A stretch of DNA of 32,268 bases from Burkholderiales bacterium. GTDB lineage: Bacteria > Pseudomonadota > Gammaproteobacteria > Burkholderiales > UBA11063. Below, in pieces: positions 24,231 through 32,268 of the stretch. How positions within the stretch are numbered: the stretch's first letter is position 1; each line of letters starts with the position of its first letter. The DNA is taken from contig JAIEPY010000091.1 in assembly GCA_019748155.1 (NCBI GenBank), forward strand, positions 1-32,268, written 5' to 3'. Position numbers and translations under genes: made by a program. The notes beneath the pieces were generated by a model, which worked only from the letters and a program-made list of their open reading frames with translations, searched no databases and had not been told where the DNA came from.

Positions 24231-25091
24231 ATGGCAAATATATTATCCTTGCAATCACACGTAGCTTATGGTTATGTAGGTAATCGTGCGGCTGTATTTC
24301 CATTGCAGCGTTTAGGTCATGAAGTTATTGCGATTAATACTGTTCAGTTTTCAAATCATACTGGTTATGGTTCGTGGACAGGTGATATTATGACGGTGGA
24401 ACATATTGATAAAATTTTTGCGGGCTTAGAGCAACAAGGCATGCTTAATCATATTAATGGCGTGTTGACTGGATACTTAGGTGATAGTGCTTTAGGCGAG
24501 ATACTCCTAAAATGGTTGCAGAAATTGCGAACAATAAACCCACAATTAATTTACTGCTGTGATCCAGTAATCGGCGATATTGGTCGTGGTATTTTTGTTA
24601 AAGCTGGAGTGCCGGAGTTTTTTCGTGAGCAAGCATTACCACATGCAACTATTTTAACGCCTAATCAATTTGAATTAACTAATTTAACTGGAATTGAAGT
24701 TACAACTCTTGCTGATGCCAGAGAAGCATGTGCAGTACTTCATGATAAAGGTGCTAAACAAATTTTGGTAACCAGTTTAACTAGAAATGATGCAGACCCA
24801 ACGCAGATTGAAATGTTGTTATCTACCAAAGATGAGGCGTATTTGCTTGCAACACCAAGGCTTGAGATGCCAATTGCACCAAATGGATCAGGTGATATGA
24901 CAGCCGCAATTTATCTAGCTAAGTATATTCAAAGTAATAATCTGCTACTGAGCCTTGAACATACGGCGGCTGCATTATTTGCGACGTTTAAGCAAACGTT
25001 GAAGTTAGCACGGCGGGAATTAGCAATTATTCAAAGCCAAAACGAAATAGTACAACCTAGCCAATGGTTTAAGGCAAAAAAAGTAGTTTAA
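24231..25091 (+). CDS. pdxY: Pyridoxal kinase
   Basis: 286 residues, ribokinase superfamily. It phosphorylates pyridoxal (and possibly pyridoxine) in the vitamin B6 salvage route, supplying PLP. LSLQSHVAYGYVGN at the start, NTVQFSNHTGYGSWTG (residues 36-51) and the anion-hole/catalytic motif APNGSGDMTAA (GxGD) near 215-225 match PdxY. AAGGA lies 6 nt upstream of the ATG, and the gene follows the LysR stop by 9 nt. The window also holds PLP users (argD, the D-threonine aldolase), but nothing here shows co-regulation. Confidence 0.92.
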   Translation: MANILSLQSHVAYGYVGNRAAVFPLQRLGHEVIAINTVQFSNHTGYGSWTGDIMTVEHIDKIFAGLEQQGMLNHINGVLTGYLGDSALGEILLKWLQKLRTINPQLIYCCDPVIGDIGRGIFVKAGVPEFFREQALPHATILTPNQFELTNLTGIEVTTLADAREACAVLHDKGAKQILVTSLTRNDADPTQIEMLLSTKDEAYLLATPRLEMPIAPNGSGDMTAAIYLAKYIQSNNLLLSLEHTAAALFATFKQTLKLARRELAIIQSQNEIVQPSQWFKAKKVV

Positions 25092-25143
25092 AACTATTCT
25101 GGAATAACCAATTTAATAGTAATTAAATTTACAGCTTATCAGC

Positions 25144-25149
25144 TATAAT
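25144..25149 (+). promoter_or_regulatory. -10 element upstream of murQ
   Basis: A perfect TATAAT lies about 38 nt before the murQ GTG, with no good -35 match. The 95-nt gap after pdxY suggests murQ has its own start of transcription. Confidence 0.4.
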
Positions 25150-25186
25150 ATTGGCTGACAATTATTGAATTATCGAAGGAAGACTC

Positions 25187-26095
25187 GTGCAACAAGAGCA
25201 AATTTTAGCTCAGCTAAAAACATTGACTACTGAAAATATTAATCCTAATTCTTCTAATATTGATATCGTACCGACACTAGAAAAGTTGAAGATTATCAAT
25301 CAGGAAGATCAAAAAGTAGCTTTGGCAATTGAAGAGGAATTACCGTCAATTGCTACGGCGGTCGATGCAATCACGGCAGCAATGAAAAATGGCGGGCGTT
25401 TGGTTTATATTGGTGCTGGTACTAGTGGGCGTCTGGGGGTTTTGGATGCAGTTGAGTGTCCACCAACTTATGGTGTTGATTATAATACCGTAGTTGGACT
25501 TATTGCTGGTGGTGAGAAAGCATTTATTCAAGCTCAGGAAGGCGTCGAAGATAGGGCAGAACTTGGTGTTGAAGATCTCAAGCAGATTAACTTAACATCG
25601 TATGATATCGTGTGTGGAATTGCTGCTTCAGGTCGCACTCCCTACGTAATTGGTGGTCTGGATTATGCTCGATCGCTAGGTTGTAAAACAATTGCAGTTG
25701 CCTGTAACAAAAATAGTGTGATCGGAGATCATGCGGATATAAGGATCGAAGTTTCAGCTGGTGCAGAAGTTATTTCTGGTTCAACCCGCATGAAAGCTGG
25801 GACTACTCAAAAACTAATCCTAAATATGTTAAGCACGACGACTATGATTAATCTGGGAAAAGTTTATAAAAACTTAATGGTCGATGTAAAAACTTCTAAT
25901 GCTAAACTAGAAGCGCGGGCGAAAAAAATTATCATGGAAGCAACTGAGGTTGATTATGCTACGGCAGAGAAATTCTTAAAGCTTGCCAATAATCATGTCA
26001 AAACGGCGATTGTAATGATTATTAATAATTTATCTTTCGAACAAGCACGTGAGAAATTGTCTGCTAGCTCAGGGGTGATTCGCGATATTCAATAA
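25187..26095 (+). CDS. murQ: N-acetylmuramic acid 6-phosphate etherase
   Basis: 302 residues with a SIS (sugar isomerase) domain. It cleaves the lactyl ether of MurNAc-6-phosphate to GlcNAc-6-phosphate in peptidoglycan recycling. GAGTSGRLGVLDAVECPPTYG (76-96) holds Glu90 and QEGVEDR (117-123) holds Glu118, corresponding by pattern to the catalytic glutamates of E. coli MurQ. The C-terminal half has the family's ISGSTRMKAGTTQK text. The start is GTG, with AAGGA about 8 nt upstream. No anmK or murP neighbours, so the source of MurNAc-6-P is outside the window. It overlaps the next, convergent gene tail-to-tail by 7 nt. Confidence 0.94.
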   Translation: MQQEQILAQLKTLTTENINPNSSNIDIVPTLEKLKIINQEDQKVALAIEEELPSIATAVDAITAAMKNGGRLVYIGAGTSGRLGVLDAVECPPTYGVDYNTVVGLIAGGEKAFIQAQEGVEDRAELGVEDLKQINLTSYDIVCGIAASGRTPYVIGGLDYARSLGCKTIAVACNKNSVIGDHADIRIEVSAGAEVISGSTRMKAGTTQKLILNMLSTTTMINLGKVYKNLMVDVKTSNAKLEARAKKIIMEATEVDYATAEKFLKLANNHVKTAIVMIINNLSFEQAREKLSASSGVIRDIQ

Positions 26096-26526
26096 GTTTC
26101 TGGATGAATAATATCATGAACATCAGCACCATATTGCCAGACTCTGTCGACATATTCTTCGCCCCAGTCACTAATTAACATTTCCATTTGATAACTAATT
26201 ACTTCATCTGCAACTTTTCGCGCCAAAAATGGATTTTCCGGGTGGTGGTGGATGAATTCACAGCCAAACAAAGTCTGACTCATCTGCATATAATCTTTAG
26301 TATGTAAGATGTAAGCGTGCCAAACATCATCAAGATAATGCAGATTATCCATTGCAAAAAATTTATCATTTTCAAGTTCGCTGCGATTTGCGGTGTATAA
26401 CCAGCGCATAAAGTCATTAAACCATTGTGTGCTCAACTGTAGCGACCAGCGCTTTTCTACCATTAAACGGTAAATAGTCGGTAAGTGCTGCCAGTTCTCA
26501 AGTTGCTGCTTAGTCGGTAAATGCAT
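26089..26526 (-). CDS. Conserved 'LDxVWH' protein, possibly GRDP/DUF1399-like
   Basis: 145 residues, no signal peptide or membrane segment. The core LDDVWHAYILHTKDY (65-79) followed by FGCEFIHHHPE (87-97) matches the 'LD..WH.H.L...Y' block I recall from glycine-rich-domain-protein-like (DUF1399) sequences. The several conserved His could bind a metal. Function is unknown. It starts directly after the TAA of a 28-aa Cys-rich micro-ORF (no gap), so the two are almost certainly translated from one mRNA. Its 3' end overlaps murQ by 7 nt. Confidence 0.6.
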   Translation of the reverse strand: MHLPTKQQLENWQHLPTIYRLMVEKRWSLQLSTQWFNDFMRWLYTANRSELENDKFFAMDNLHYLDDVWHAYILHTKDYMQMSQTLFGCEFIHHHPENPFLARKVADEVISYQMEMLISDWGEEYVDRVWQYGADVHDIIHPETY

Positions 26527-26613
26527 TTATTTTTTGCAACAACTATGACATGATTCTTTGCCACATACTATGGCTAATTGTTTTAGTCTAAGGATTTTTT
26601 GGGCTGTTGTCAT
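26527..26613 (-). CDS. 28-aa cysteine-rich micro-ORF coupled to the LDxVWH gene
   Basis: ATG at 26613, TAA at 26527-26529. The peptide runs MTTAQKILRLKQLAIV and ends CGKESCHSCCKK. Four Cys (17, 22, 25, 26) and one His (23) sit in the last twelve residues after a basic amphipathic helix. AGAGG lies 9 nt before the ATG. The stop codon directly abuts the ATG of the LDxVWH gene. It may be a metal-binding peptide, a modified peptide precursor, or a leader that drives translation of the next gene. A plain AT-rich promoter (TACAAT near 26640-26650, minus strand) precedes it. I do not recognise a family. Confidence 0.6.
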   Translation of the reverse strand: MTTAQKILRLKQLAIVCGKESCHSCCKK

Positions 26614-26694
26614 AAAGTATACCTCTTTTGAATAATTAAAATTATTGTAATAGTGCGTAAATAATCCATGATTTTAGCATTTTTATACTCGTGT

Positions 26695-27897
26695 TTAGCT
26701 GACGATTTTACGATTAATTTGATATGCAGCTAAACAAATTCCAATAAAAAACCCTGAAGATAGTACAAAACTTAATAGTGGGTAGGTTGGCAGCATAGTA
26801 ACCATATAAGTTGCCAGACTGTTTACTGAAAATCCAATGCACATATTCAACCCTAAAGCCTGCGCGCTTTGGGTGTGAAAGTGACTCATTATTTTGATTT
26901 GGATTGGCGGGGTGATTAGGGCATTAGCTACGCGCATTAATAAGATAGCAATTGTAGCAAGCACAGCAATAATAGTCAAATTATCAACAAATAAGCTAAT
27001 AATCAGTATAACAACTCCGCTGGCGGTAGAATAGACTCCAATGCCAATAATATTTACTAATGGCTCTTTTTTGCGGTTTAGCAACTGCATAAGTTGATTG
27101 CCAACTAGATAGGCTGCGGATAAGCCAAGAAAAATATAGGAGTATTTAATTGGTGAAATATGTAAATAATCAATATATAAGTAGCTAGAAATACCAATAA
27201 ATGCAAAATAAGCAGCAACTCCACATGCATAAATAAGAGTTAGGGTTATAAAGACTTTATTTTTAAATAAACTTAAATAACCTTTTAAATAACGTCGCAA
27301 TGGTGGGATTTTGTTAGTGCGGTTGAGATTGGTTTCAGGTAGTATTTTTAAGGTAATTATAACCAGCAGTAAGCCAGCTATAGCGCTAAATAAAAAGCAA
27401 TAATTCCAGCTTAAGTATGTTGCGATGTATGCACCTAAAACAGGAGCAATTGCCGGAGAAATAATTAACCCAATTAATAAAACCCCATTAGCATGGACTT
27501 GCTCACGCTCATCCATAGAGTCTTTAAGAATCAAGCGCGGTACAATAAGAATTACTGAACAGCCGAAAGACTGAATTATACGCAAGATTATAATTCCCCA
27601 AATATAAGGGGTAAATGTGATGAGTCCAGCAGCAACGGAGAAACATCCCACACCATAGAGTAGAACTTTACGCCTACCAAAGCGGTTACTTAATTCACCG
27701 GTAAATAATACACCAAATGCAATACCTATGCTATAGCTTGAGAGCGTAAGGTTAACCATTTGGGGTGTTGAATGAAAATCAGCTACCATTTGTGGTAATG
27801 AAGCAATATAAATATCTGTAGCTGAAACCCCCAGAAAGAACATTGCGGTTAGCAGAAATAAAATTTGCCGCTTGGTAGCTTTATCTAATTTTTGCAC
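26695..27897 (-). CDS. Bcr/CflA-family multidrug efflux transporter (MFS)
   Basis: 400 residues with about twelve hydrophobic segments. Family marks are DIYIASLP in TM1 (28-35) and motif A GELSNRFGRRKVLL (67-80) between TM2 and TM3; IIQSFGCSVILIVPRLILKD follows in TM4-5. Bcr/CflA proteins are proton-coupled inner-membrane exporters of drugs such as bicyclomycin, chloramphenicol or sulfonamides; the substrate here is unknown. The start codon is GTG, with GAGAA a few bases upstream. It stands alone, 167 nt from the micro-ORF start region and 223 nt from glnS. Confidence 0.88.
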   Translation of the reverse strand: MQKLDKATKRQILFLLTAMFFLGVSATDIYIASLPQMVADFHSTPQMVNLTLSSYSIGIAFGVLFTGELSNRFGRRKVLLYGVGCFSVAAGLITFTPYIWGIIILRIIQSFGCSVILIVPRLILKDSMDEREQVHANGVLLIGLIISPAIAPVLGAYIATYLSWNYCFLFSAIAGLLLVIITLKILPETNLNRTNKIPPLRRYLKGYLSLFKNKVFITLTLIYACGVAAYFAFIGISSYLYIDYLHISPIKYSYIFLGLSAAYLVGNQLMQLLNRKKEPLVNIIGIGVYSTASGVVILIISLFVDNLTIIAVLATIAILLMRVANALITPPIQIKIMSHFHTQSAQALGLNMCIGFSVNSLATYMVTMLPTYPLLSFVLSSGFFIGICLAAYQINRKIVS

Positions 27898-27964
27898 GAA
27901 TTTCTCATTTAATAACTAATATATAGGTTGTTATTTTTTCAATTGATTTTTTCTAGTGAATTAT

Positions 27965-27999
27965 CTTTGCTTTCAGGAATAAATAACAAAAAAGCAAAG
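27965..27999. other. 9-bp hairpin between the exporter gene and glnS
   Basis: CTTTGCTTT (27965-27973) pairs perfectly with AAAGCAAAG (27991-27999) around a 17-nt loop. It may end glnS transcription or lie in the exporter leader. No U-run follows on the minus strand. Confidence 0.4.
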
Positions 28000-28078
28000 A
28001 AAGGCCAAAATCAAGAATAATTTTGCATAGCTGTTATGTATATAAATAATACTTCAGAATTCCTTCCAAGATTAAATG

Positions 28079-28102
28079 GCTCATTTTTATCCTATTATGA
28101 GC
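28079..28102 (-). terminator. Weak hairpin after glnS
   Basis: GCTCAT and ATGAGC form a 6-bp stem with a 12-nt loop, about 20 nt past the glnS stop. No U-tract, so only a weak terminator candidate. Confidence 0.3.
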
Positions 28103-28120
28103 TATACGGGACGAAGTATA

Positions 28121-29815
28121 TTACTTTTTCCAGTTGTCTTTTAGCCCCACGGTTTTATTAAAGACCAGTTTACCTTTTGCGGCATCACAATCATAACGAT
28201 CTGCAACAAAATAACCCACCCGTTCAAACTGAAAATGATCTTCAGGTTTAACGCTCAATATTGATGGCTCAATATATGCTGTACTAATGTCTAAAGAATG
28301 TGGATTAATAAACTCTTTAAAATCATGTCCTTCGACATTATCTGGATTTTCTACGCTAAATAAGCGATCATACAGGCGAACTTCAGCGGCAATTGATTTA
28401 GTTGCGCTAACCCAATGAATCACGCCTTTTACCTTGCGCCCTTCAGGATTTTTACCTAAAGTTAGTGGGTCGATGCTGCAGCGTAATTCGCTAATTGAAC
28501 CATCTGCATTTTTAATTACTTCTTCACATTTAATTACATAACTATGGCGTAAACGTACTTCACCCCCAAGAGTCAGGCGTTGAAAACCTTTTTCTGGTGT
28601 TTCTTGGAAGTCATCCTGATCAATATAGATTTCTTGGGTTAATTCGCATAAGCGACTACCAAACTCTGGGTGTTGCGGATGGAAATCCGCACTTCGCGAA
28701 CCAGTTTCACCAGCAACAAAATTAGTTAAAATGATTTTAAGTGGTTTTAAGACTGCCATTACCCGCGGCACACTATTTTCCAGTTCTTCACGAATTGCAG
28801 TTTCTAAAAAAGGAATATCAACAACATTTGGTGATTTGGAGATGCCACAACGTTTGGCAAATAGACGTACTCCTTGTGGAGTATAGCCACGGCGACGCAT
28901 TCCGGCAATGGTTGGCATTCGTGGATCATCCCAAGCGGATACTAAACCTTCACTGACTAATTGAGTTAATTTACGCTTGCTAGTAATGGTGTAGTTGAGT
29001 ACCAAACGTGAGAACTCTATCTGCCGTGGACGAGCAGGTAATAATCCAGCGGTGAATAATTTGTCAACTACCCAATCATAAAGCGGGCGATGATCTTCAA
29101 ACTCCAGTGAACAACATGAGTGAGTAATTGATTCCAGCGCATCTGAAATACAATGGGTATAATCATACATCGGGTAAATGCACCACTTATCACCGGTTCG
29201 AATATGATGGGAGCGCTTAATCCGATAAATTGCCGGATCACGCAAATTCATATTCGGTGAGCTCATATTGATTTTCAGGCGTAATACTTTTGCGCTATCG
29301 GCAAATTCACCATCTTTCATGCGCGTAAATAAATCATGATTTTCAGCAGCACTTCGGGTGCGATATGGACTGTCTTTACCTGAGGTGGTTAGTGTTCCAC
29401 GATATTCACGCATTTGCTCGGGAGTTAAATCATCAACATAAGCTAAATCATTGTCAATAAACCATAGTGCGAACTCGTAAAGTTTATCAAAGTAATCCGA
29501 AGCATATTTCACTTCACCATTCCATGTAAATCCCAACCAACGAATATTATCCTGAATTGCCTGTACAAATTCATCATTTTCTTTTTCTGGATTGGTATCA
29601 TCAAAGCGTAAGTTGCACAATCCATTGTAATCTTCAGCAAGTCCAAAATTATGGCATAATGCTTTAGCATGTCCAACATGTAGATAGCCATTTGGTTCTG
29701 GCGGAAAGCGGGTAATAATCTGGCTGTGTTTGCCAGTTTTCAAATCATCTTCAACAATTGCGCGAATAAAATTTCCAGCAGCTGGTGTGTCATTGTTCAT
29801 AATTTTTTCAGTCAT
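28121..29815 (-). CDS. glnS: Glutaminyl-tRNA synthetase
   Basis: 564 residues, class I synthetase. It charges tRNA-Gln with glutamine. [15 protein letters not shown] (38-52) contains the HIGH box as HVGH (46-49). ITSKRKL (277-283) is the KMSKS loop, with Ile-Thr in place of the usual first residues. The C-terminal half is the two-barrel anticodon-binding region. Presence of GlnRS rather than only the transamidation route fits a beta- or gamma-proteobacterium. The start at 29815 has AAGGA 11 nt upstream; an in-frame ATG five codons later is an alternative. Confidence 0.96.
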   Translation of the reverse strand: MTEKIMNNDTPAAGNFIRAIVEDDLKTGKHSQIITRFPPEPNGYLHVGHAKALCHNFGLAEDYNGLCNLRFDDTNPEKENDEFVQAIQDNIRWLGFTWNGEVKYASDYFDKLYEFALWFIDNDLAYVDDLTPEQMREYRGTLTTSGKDSPYRTRSAAENHDLFTRMKDGEFADSAKVLRLKINMSSPNMNLRDPAIYRIKRSHHIRTGDKWCIYPMYDYTHCISDALESITHSCCSLEFEDHRPLYDWVVDKLFTAGLLPARPRQIEFSRLVLNYTITSKRKLTQLVSEGLVSAWDDPRMPTIAGMRRRGYTPQGVRLFAKRCGISKSPNVVDIPFLETAIREELENSVPRVMAVLKPLKIILTNFVAGETGSRSADFHPQHPEFGSRLCELTQEIYIDQDDFQETPEKGFQRLTLGGEVRLRHSYVIKCEEVIKNADGSISELRCSIDPLTLGKNPEGRKVKGVIHWVSATKSIAAEVRLYDRLFSVENPDNVEGHDFKEFINPHSLDISTAYIEPSILSVKPEDHFQFERVGYFVADRYDCDAAKGKLVFNKTVGLKDNWKK

Positions 29816-29854
29816 ATGTTATTTAGTCCTTAATAAATTCTTGTATTTTTATAA

Positions 29855-30514
29855 TTAACTCTCATTATCCGGTATCTCGTTGCTCTCAGCTTTATCAATC
29901 ACATCATCAACAATTTCAGTAACTAGTGATTCGTGCATATCGCTAATAGTAGTTTTGAGTTTTTTGACAATAAATTTTAGTTTTGCACTTTCTAAATCTT
30001 GTAAATCATCGCTTTTGATTTTAGCAACTTGATCTTTCAATTGGCTAACCTGATCAGTAATGTGTCCAATCTGGTTATTAAATTGCTGGACATCCATGCC
30101 ATTTTGATACTTAAGCAGACGTAGCTGTTGTATGATTAATTTACGTTGAGTTTTAAAATTTTGGCTGCTGCTACTATTAAGTAATGCAGTCAATTGAACC
30201 TTCACCACATCATTATAAGTAATCTGCTTAACCTGTTCCAGCGTTGCGGTTTTGTTTGTATCAATATTATCTTTAGTTAAAGATTTGATACTTTGAATTA
30301 TAGCTGTATTGGTGATTTTCTCCGTTTTAATCATTGTTGCGGACTCTTGTAGGCTATCCAACTGGCTATCAATTGAAAGTAATTGTTGATATATGCGGTT
30401 AGCGATACGGCGATCTTGTTCGTGAGCATAGAAGAAATATGCTGCAATTGCTCCAATTACTATGATTATTGACCATAATACATAATTTTGGGATTTGTTT
30501 TGTTTATTTGACAT
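29855..30514 (-). CDS. Membrane-anchored coiled-coil protein, function unknown
   Basis: 219 residues from the ATG at 30514, which overlaps the acyltransferase stop by 11 nt; a longer frame to 30550 would overlap it by 47 nt and is less likely. After a short basic cytoplasmic tail comes one transmembrane segment (about residues 11-29). The rest is polar, Gln/Lys/Asp-rich and predicted helical with coiled-coil character (QQFNNQIGHITDQVSQLKDQVAKI region), ending in an acidic tail. A single-pass inner-membrane protein with a periplasmic coiled coil is likely. It is the last gene of a def-acyltransferase-coil operon, so it may work with the acyltransferase, but this is only from context. Confidence 0.65.
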   Translation of the reverse strand: MSNKQNKSQNYVLWSIIIVIGAIAAYFFYAHEQDRRIANRIYQQLLSIDSQLDSLQESATMIKTEKITNTAIIQSIKSLTKDNIDTNKTATLEQVKQITYNDVVKVQLTALLNSSSSQNFKTQRKLIIQQLRLLKYQNGMDVQQFNNQIGHITDQVSQLKDQVAKIKSDDLQDLESAKLKFIVKKLKTTISDMHESLVTEIVDDVIDKAESNEIPDNES

Positions 30515-31583
30515 GTTTTTTAGCAAACTCAATAAAAAATTGTTCAACAAAAATATAGCTACCCCACGCAGTTAGAGTACTGATGGATAAAGTAAGTATC
30601 TTAACCATCAATAATGATCCATGCGGTAAATACAGATAACTCAAAGCGTACAACACTGGTAAATGGAATAGATACAATGAATATGAAATCTTGCCGTAAA
30701 AGCGAAATAATTTCATATCGAATAGCTGTTTTACTGGTCTAAAATGCAGACAATTAGCTATAATCAGAATACTACCAGCTGCGATAACTATCTCATGAAG
30801 CATTCTACTCGCTATTTTACCAAAAAGTAGGTAGTTGCTGAAATATAAAGCACAGCCAATTGCTAACCAAAGCCACGAAGCACTAAATTTAAAGCGTTGG
30901 TTATAGTGATATAAATACATCCCTGCAATAAAATACCAGCCATAATAGATAATACTTTGCCATTGATTATCCAAGAAATTACCAAAGCGCCAGAAATAAT
31001 AACTAATTATTGCTAACAGACAGAGCGTTATGAGTTTTATTGCCAAGCCGCGGCGAATACAGCAAATAATCAGAAATGGAAAGGCTAACGATAACCACAT
31101 TTCATAAAATAAGCTCCAGGTTGCTACATCAAGACTATTTCCCTGATGACTAACCAAGCTCAAAGAACCAATCCACATTGGAATATCAAAATTACTGCGT
31201 GACCAGATGTAAAACCATGATGTTAGCCCATATTGTGCTAAAGTTGCTGAATGGTAACGCTGGATATAGATTAATAACACGGCAGAGAAAGCTAGTGCGA
31301 GATAATATGCTGGGTAAATTCGCAAGATACGCCGTAATACAAATTGCGGAAATTGACTAAGTTTAAAATTTCTGAGCTGATGGCTTAATACAAACCCACT
31401 TAATACGAAAAATAAAATTACCGCTTCATGCCCAGCACAAAAAAATAGCCACGGTTTCAGTCGAGCATCTGATGGATTACTCATTTCCCAAAAATGCTGA
31501 AATACTACCATTAAAGCTGCAATTCCGCGCAATGAATCAAGTGCCTGATATTTATGTACTGATGGAGTAGTCCTATTGCTCAT
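30504..31583 (-). CDS. Membrane acyltransferase 3 family protein (OafA/YrhL type)
   Basis: 359 residues with about ten membrane segments. LDSLRGIAALMVVFQHFW (15-32) contains the catalytic His30 with Arg19. FFVLSGFVL (58-66), RRILRIYPAYY (84-94), the SLFYEMW segment with its Glu, and GKISYSLYLFHLPV near the C-terminus complete the family pattern. These enzymes move acetyl or other acyl groups onto extracytoplasmic sugars such as O-antigen, capsule or peptidoglycan. No SGNH domain is fused. It starts 3 nt after def and overlaps the coiled-coil gene by 11 nt. The acceptor is unknown. Confidence 0.9.
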   Translation of the reverse strand: MSNRTTPSVHKYQALDSLRGIAALMVVFQHFWEMSNPSDARLKPWLFFCAGHEAVILFFVLSGFVLSHQLRNFKLSQFPQFVLRRILRIYPAYYLALAFSAVLLIYIQRYHSATLAQYGLTSWFYIWSRSNFDIPMWIGSLSLVSHQGNSLDVATWSLFYEMWLSLAFPFLIICCIRRGLAIKLITLCLLAIISYYFWRFGNFLDNQWQSIIYYGWYFIAGMYLYHYNQRFKFSASWLWLAIGCALYFSNYLLFGKIASRMLHEIVIAAGSILIIANCLHFRPVKQLFDMKLFRFYGKISYSLYLFHLPVLYALSYLYLPHGSLLMVKILTLSISTLTAWGSYIFVEQFFIEFAKKHVK

Positions 31584-31586
31584 TAA

Positions 31587-32105
31587 TCAGGTTTCAACAT
31601 CCACGAATGCTAGTTTGCTAATATCTTGCATGCGCATTGGGTATAAAATTCCATCCAGATGATCACACTCATGCTGCATAACCCGAGCAAAAAATCCATT
31701 ATCTTCGCCTTGGTGCAAATTACCAAATTGATCATAGTATTTATAGCTAATTGCTTGTGGGCGACTTACTTCACCACGTAAACCTGGTACGGATAAGCAT
31801 CCCTCATTAAAAATGGCTTGTTCGCCGTCTAATAATATAATTTCAGGATTGATGATTACTTTTAACGGACAGTCACCAACATCACTATAACGAGTTATTT
31901 CAGCTTGATAGTACTCAATCACTACCAGACGTTTATTAATACCAATTTGTGGTGCTGCAATTCCCACACCTCCTAGGTGTTTTTGGGTATCCTGCAAATC
32001 TTCAATTAATTGTAGTAATGCAGGGCTATTAAATTCTTCTGCTGTAATTTCAGACGAGCGCATGAGTAAACATGGGTCGCCCATTTTACGAATTGGATAT
32101 ATCAT
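31587..32105 (-). CDS. def: Peptide deformylase
   Basis: 172 residues. It removes the formyl group from the initiator Met of nascent proteins. Motif 1 GVGIAAPQIG (46-55), motif 2 EGCLSVPG with metal ligand Cys103, and motif 3 QHECDHLDG with His145, Glu146 and His149 are all intact, so it should be an active metallo-enzyme. It is not next to fmt, its usual partner, but leads an operon with a membrane acyltransferase and may be a second copy. AAGGA lies 7 nt before the ATG. Confidence 0.93.
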   Translation of the reverse strand: MIYPIRKMGDPCLLMRSSEITAEEFNSPALLQLIEDLQDTQKHLGGVGIAAPQIGINKRLVVIEYYQAEITRYSDVGDCPLKVIINPEIILLDGEQAIFNEGCLSVPGLRGEVSRPQAISYKYYDQFGNLHQGEDNGFFARVMQHECDHLDGILYPMRMQDISKLAFVDVET

Positions 32106-32268
32106 AGCTAATTCCTTCGTATTTTATTTAGATTATTATAGGTAAATAGTGTACACAATTCTGCTTCTAGAGGCACTGCTTTTTTAATTTGTAAGAACCT
32201 GTTTGGAATTAATTGCCAAAAAGTATTAAACTAATGCATGTTGAAATTTTTGATAGAGTTAAGCATGC
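32106..32268. other. Upstream region of def at the window end
   Basis: AT-rich, no ORF. TTTGG...CCAAA (about 32200-32222, inner AATT/AATT) could form a short hairpin. The upstream promoter could not be assigned with confidence. Confidence 0.3.

Overview
The window is a compact, AT-rich piece of a bacterial chromosome. Ubiquinone biosynthesis (ubiD), a glutaminyl-tRNA synthetase, a Gram-negative porin and several signal-peptide proteins point to a low-GC proteobacterium, beta or gamma. I cannot name the species from sequence alone. No tRNA, rRNA, CRISPR array, transposase or phage gene was seen.

Region 1 (1-2650, minus strand): a D-threonine aldolase-type PLP enzyme and a membrane-anchored or secreted six-bladed propeller protein with an unusually regular cysteine pattern.

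Region 2 (2653-15249, minus strand): a complete arginine pathway in one cluster, read argF-argJ-argB-argC-argH-argG-carA-carB-argD. With argJ making and recycling the acetyl group, these nine genes cover every step from glutamate to arginine, including carbamoyl phosphate. Most junctions are overlaps or gaps of 3-4 nt. The exceptions are the two junctions around argH, each filled by a copy of a ~170-180 nt palindromic repeat, and the argG-carA junction, which holds a smaller hairpin. CarA and CarB resemble the eukaryotic/Bacteroidetes-type synthetase rather than the E. coli type.

Region 3 (15250-16233): a long regulatory stretch. On the minus strand a near-consensus promoter leads into a 40-codon ORF ending in three arginine codons. 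About 420 nt of hairpin-rich leader follow, with a dyad operator candidate, before argF. This could be an arginine-sensing leader. A second near-consensus promoter points the other way with no obvious gene close to it.

Region 4 (16234-21731): envelope, iron and secreted-enzyme genes: a small secreted four-cysteine protein, a porin whose promoter contains a Fur-like box, a bacterioferritin-like protein, a secreted zinc deacylase (AstE/aspartoacylase family) broken by one in-frame TAA, a divergent secreted cyanophycinase, and a frameshifted gene remnant.

Region 5 (21819-26095, plus strand): ubiD, a LysR regulator, pdxY and murQ.

Region 6 (26089-32105, minus strand): a conserved 'LDxVWH' protein preceded with no gap by a 28-aa cysteine-rich micro-ORF, a Bcr/CflA exporter, glnS, and an operon of def, a membrane acyltransferase and a membrane-anchored coiled-coil protein.

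A recurring trait is long interrupted hairpins in intergenic spaces. The strongest leads are the covarying palindromes flanking argH, the candidate arginine leader ORF and the Cys-rich micro-ORF.
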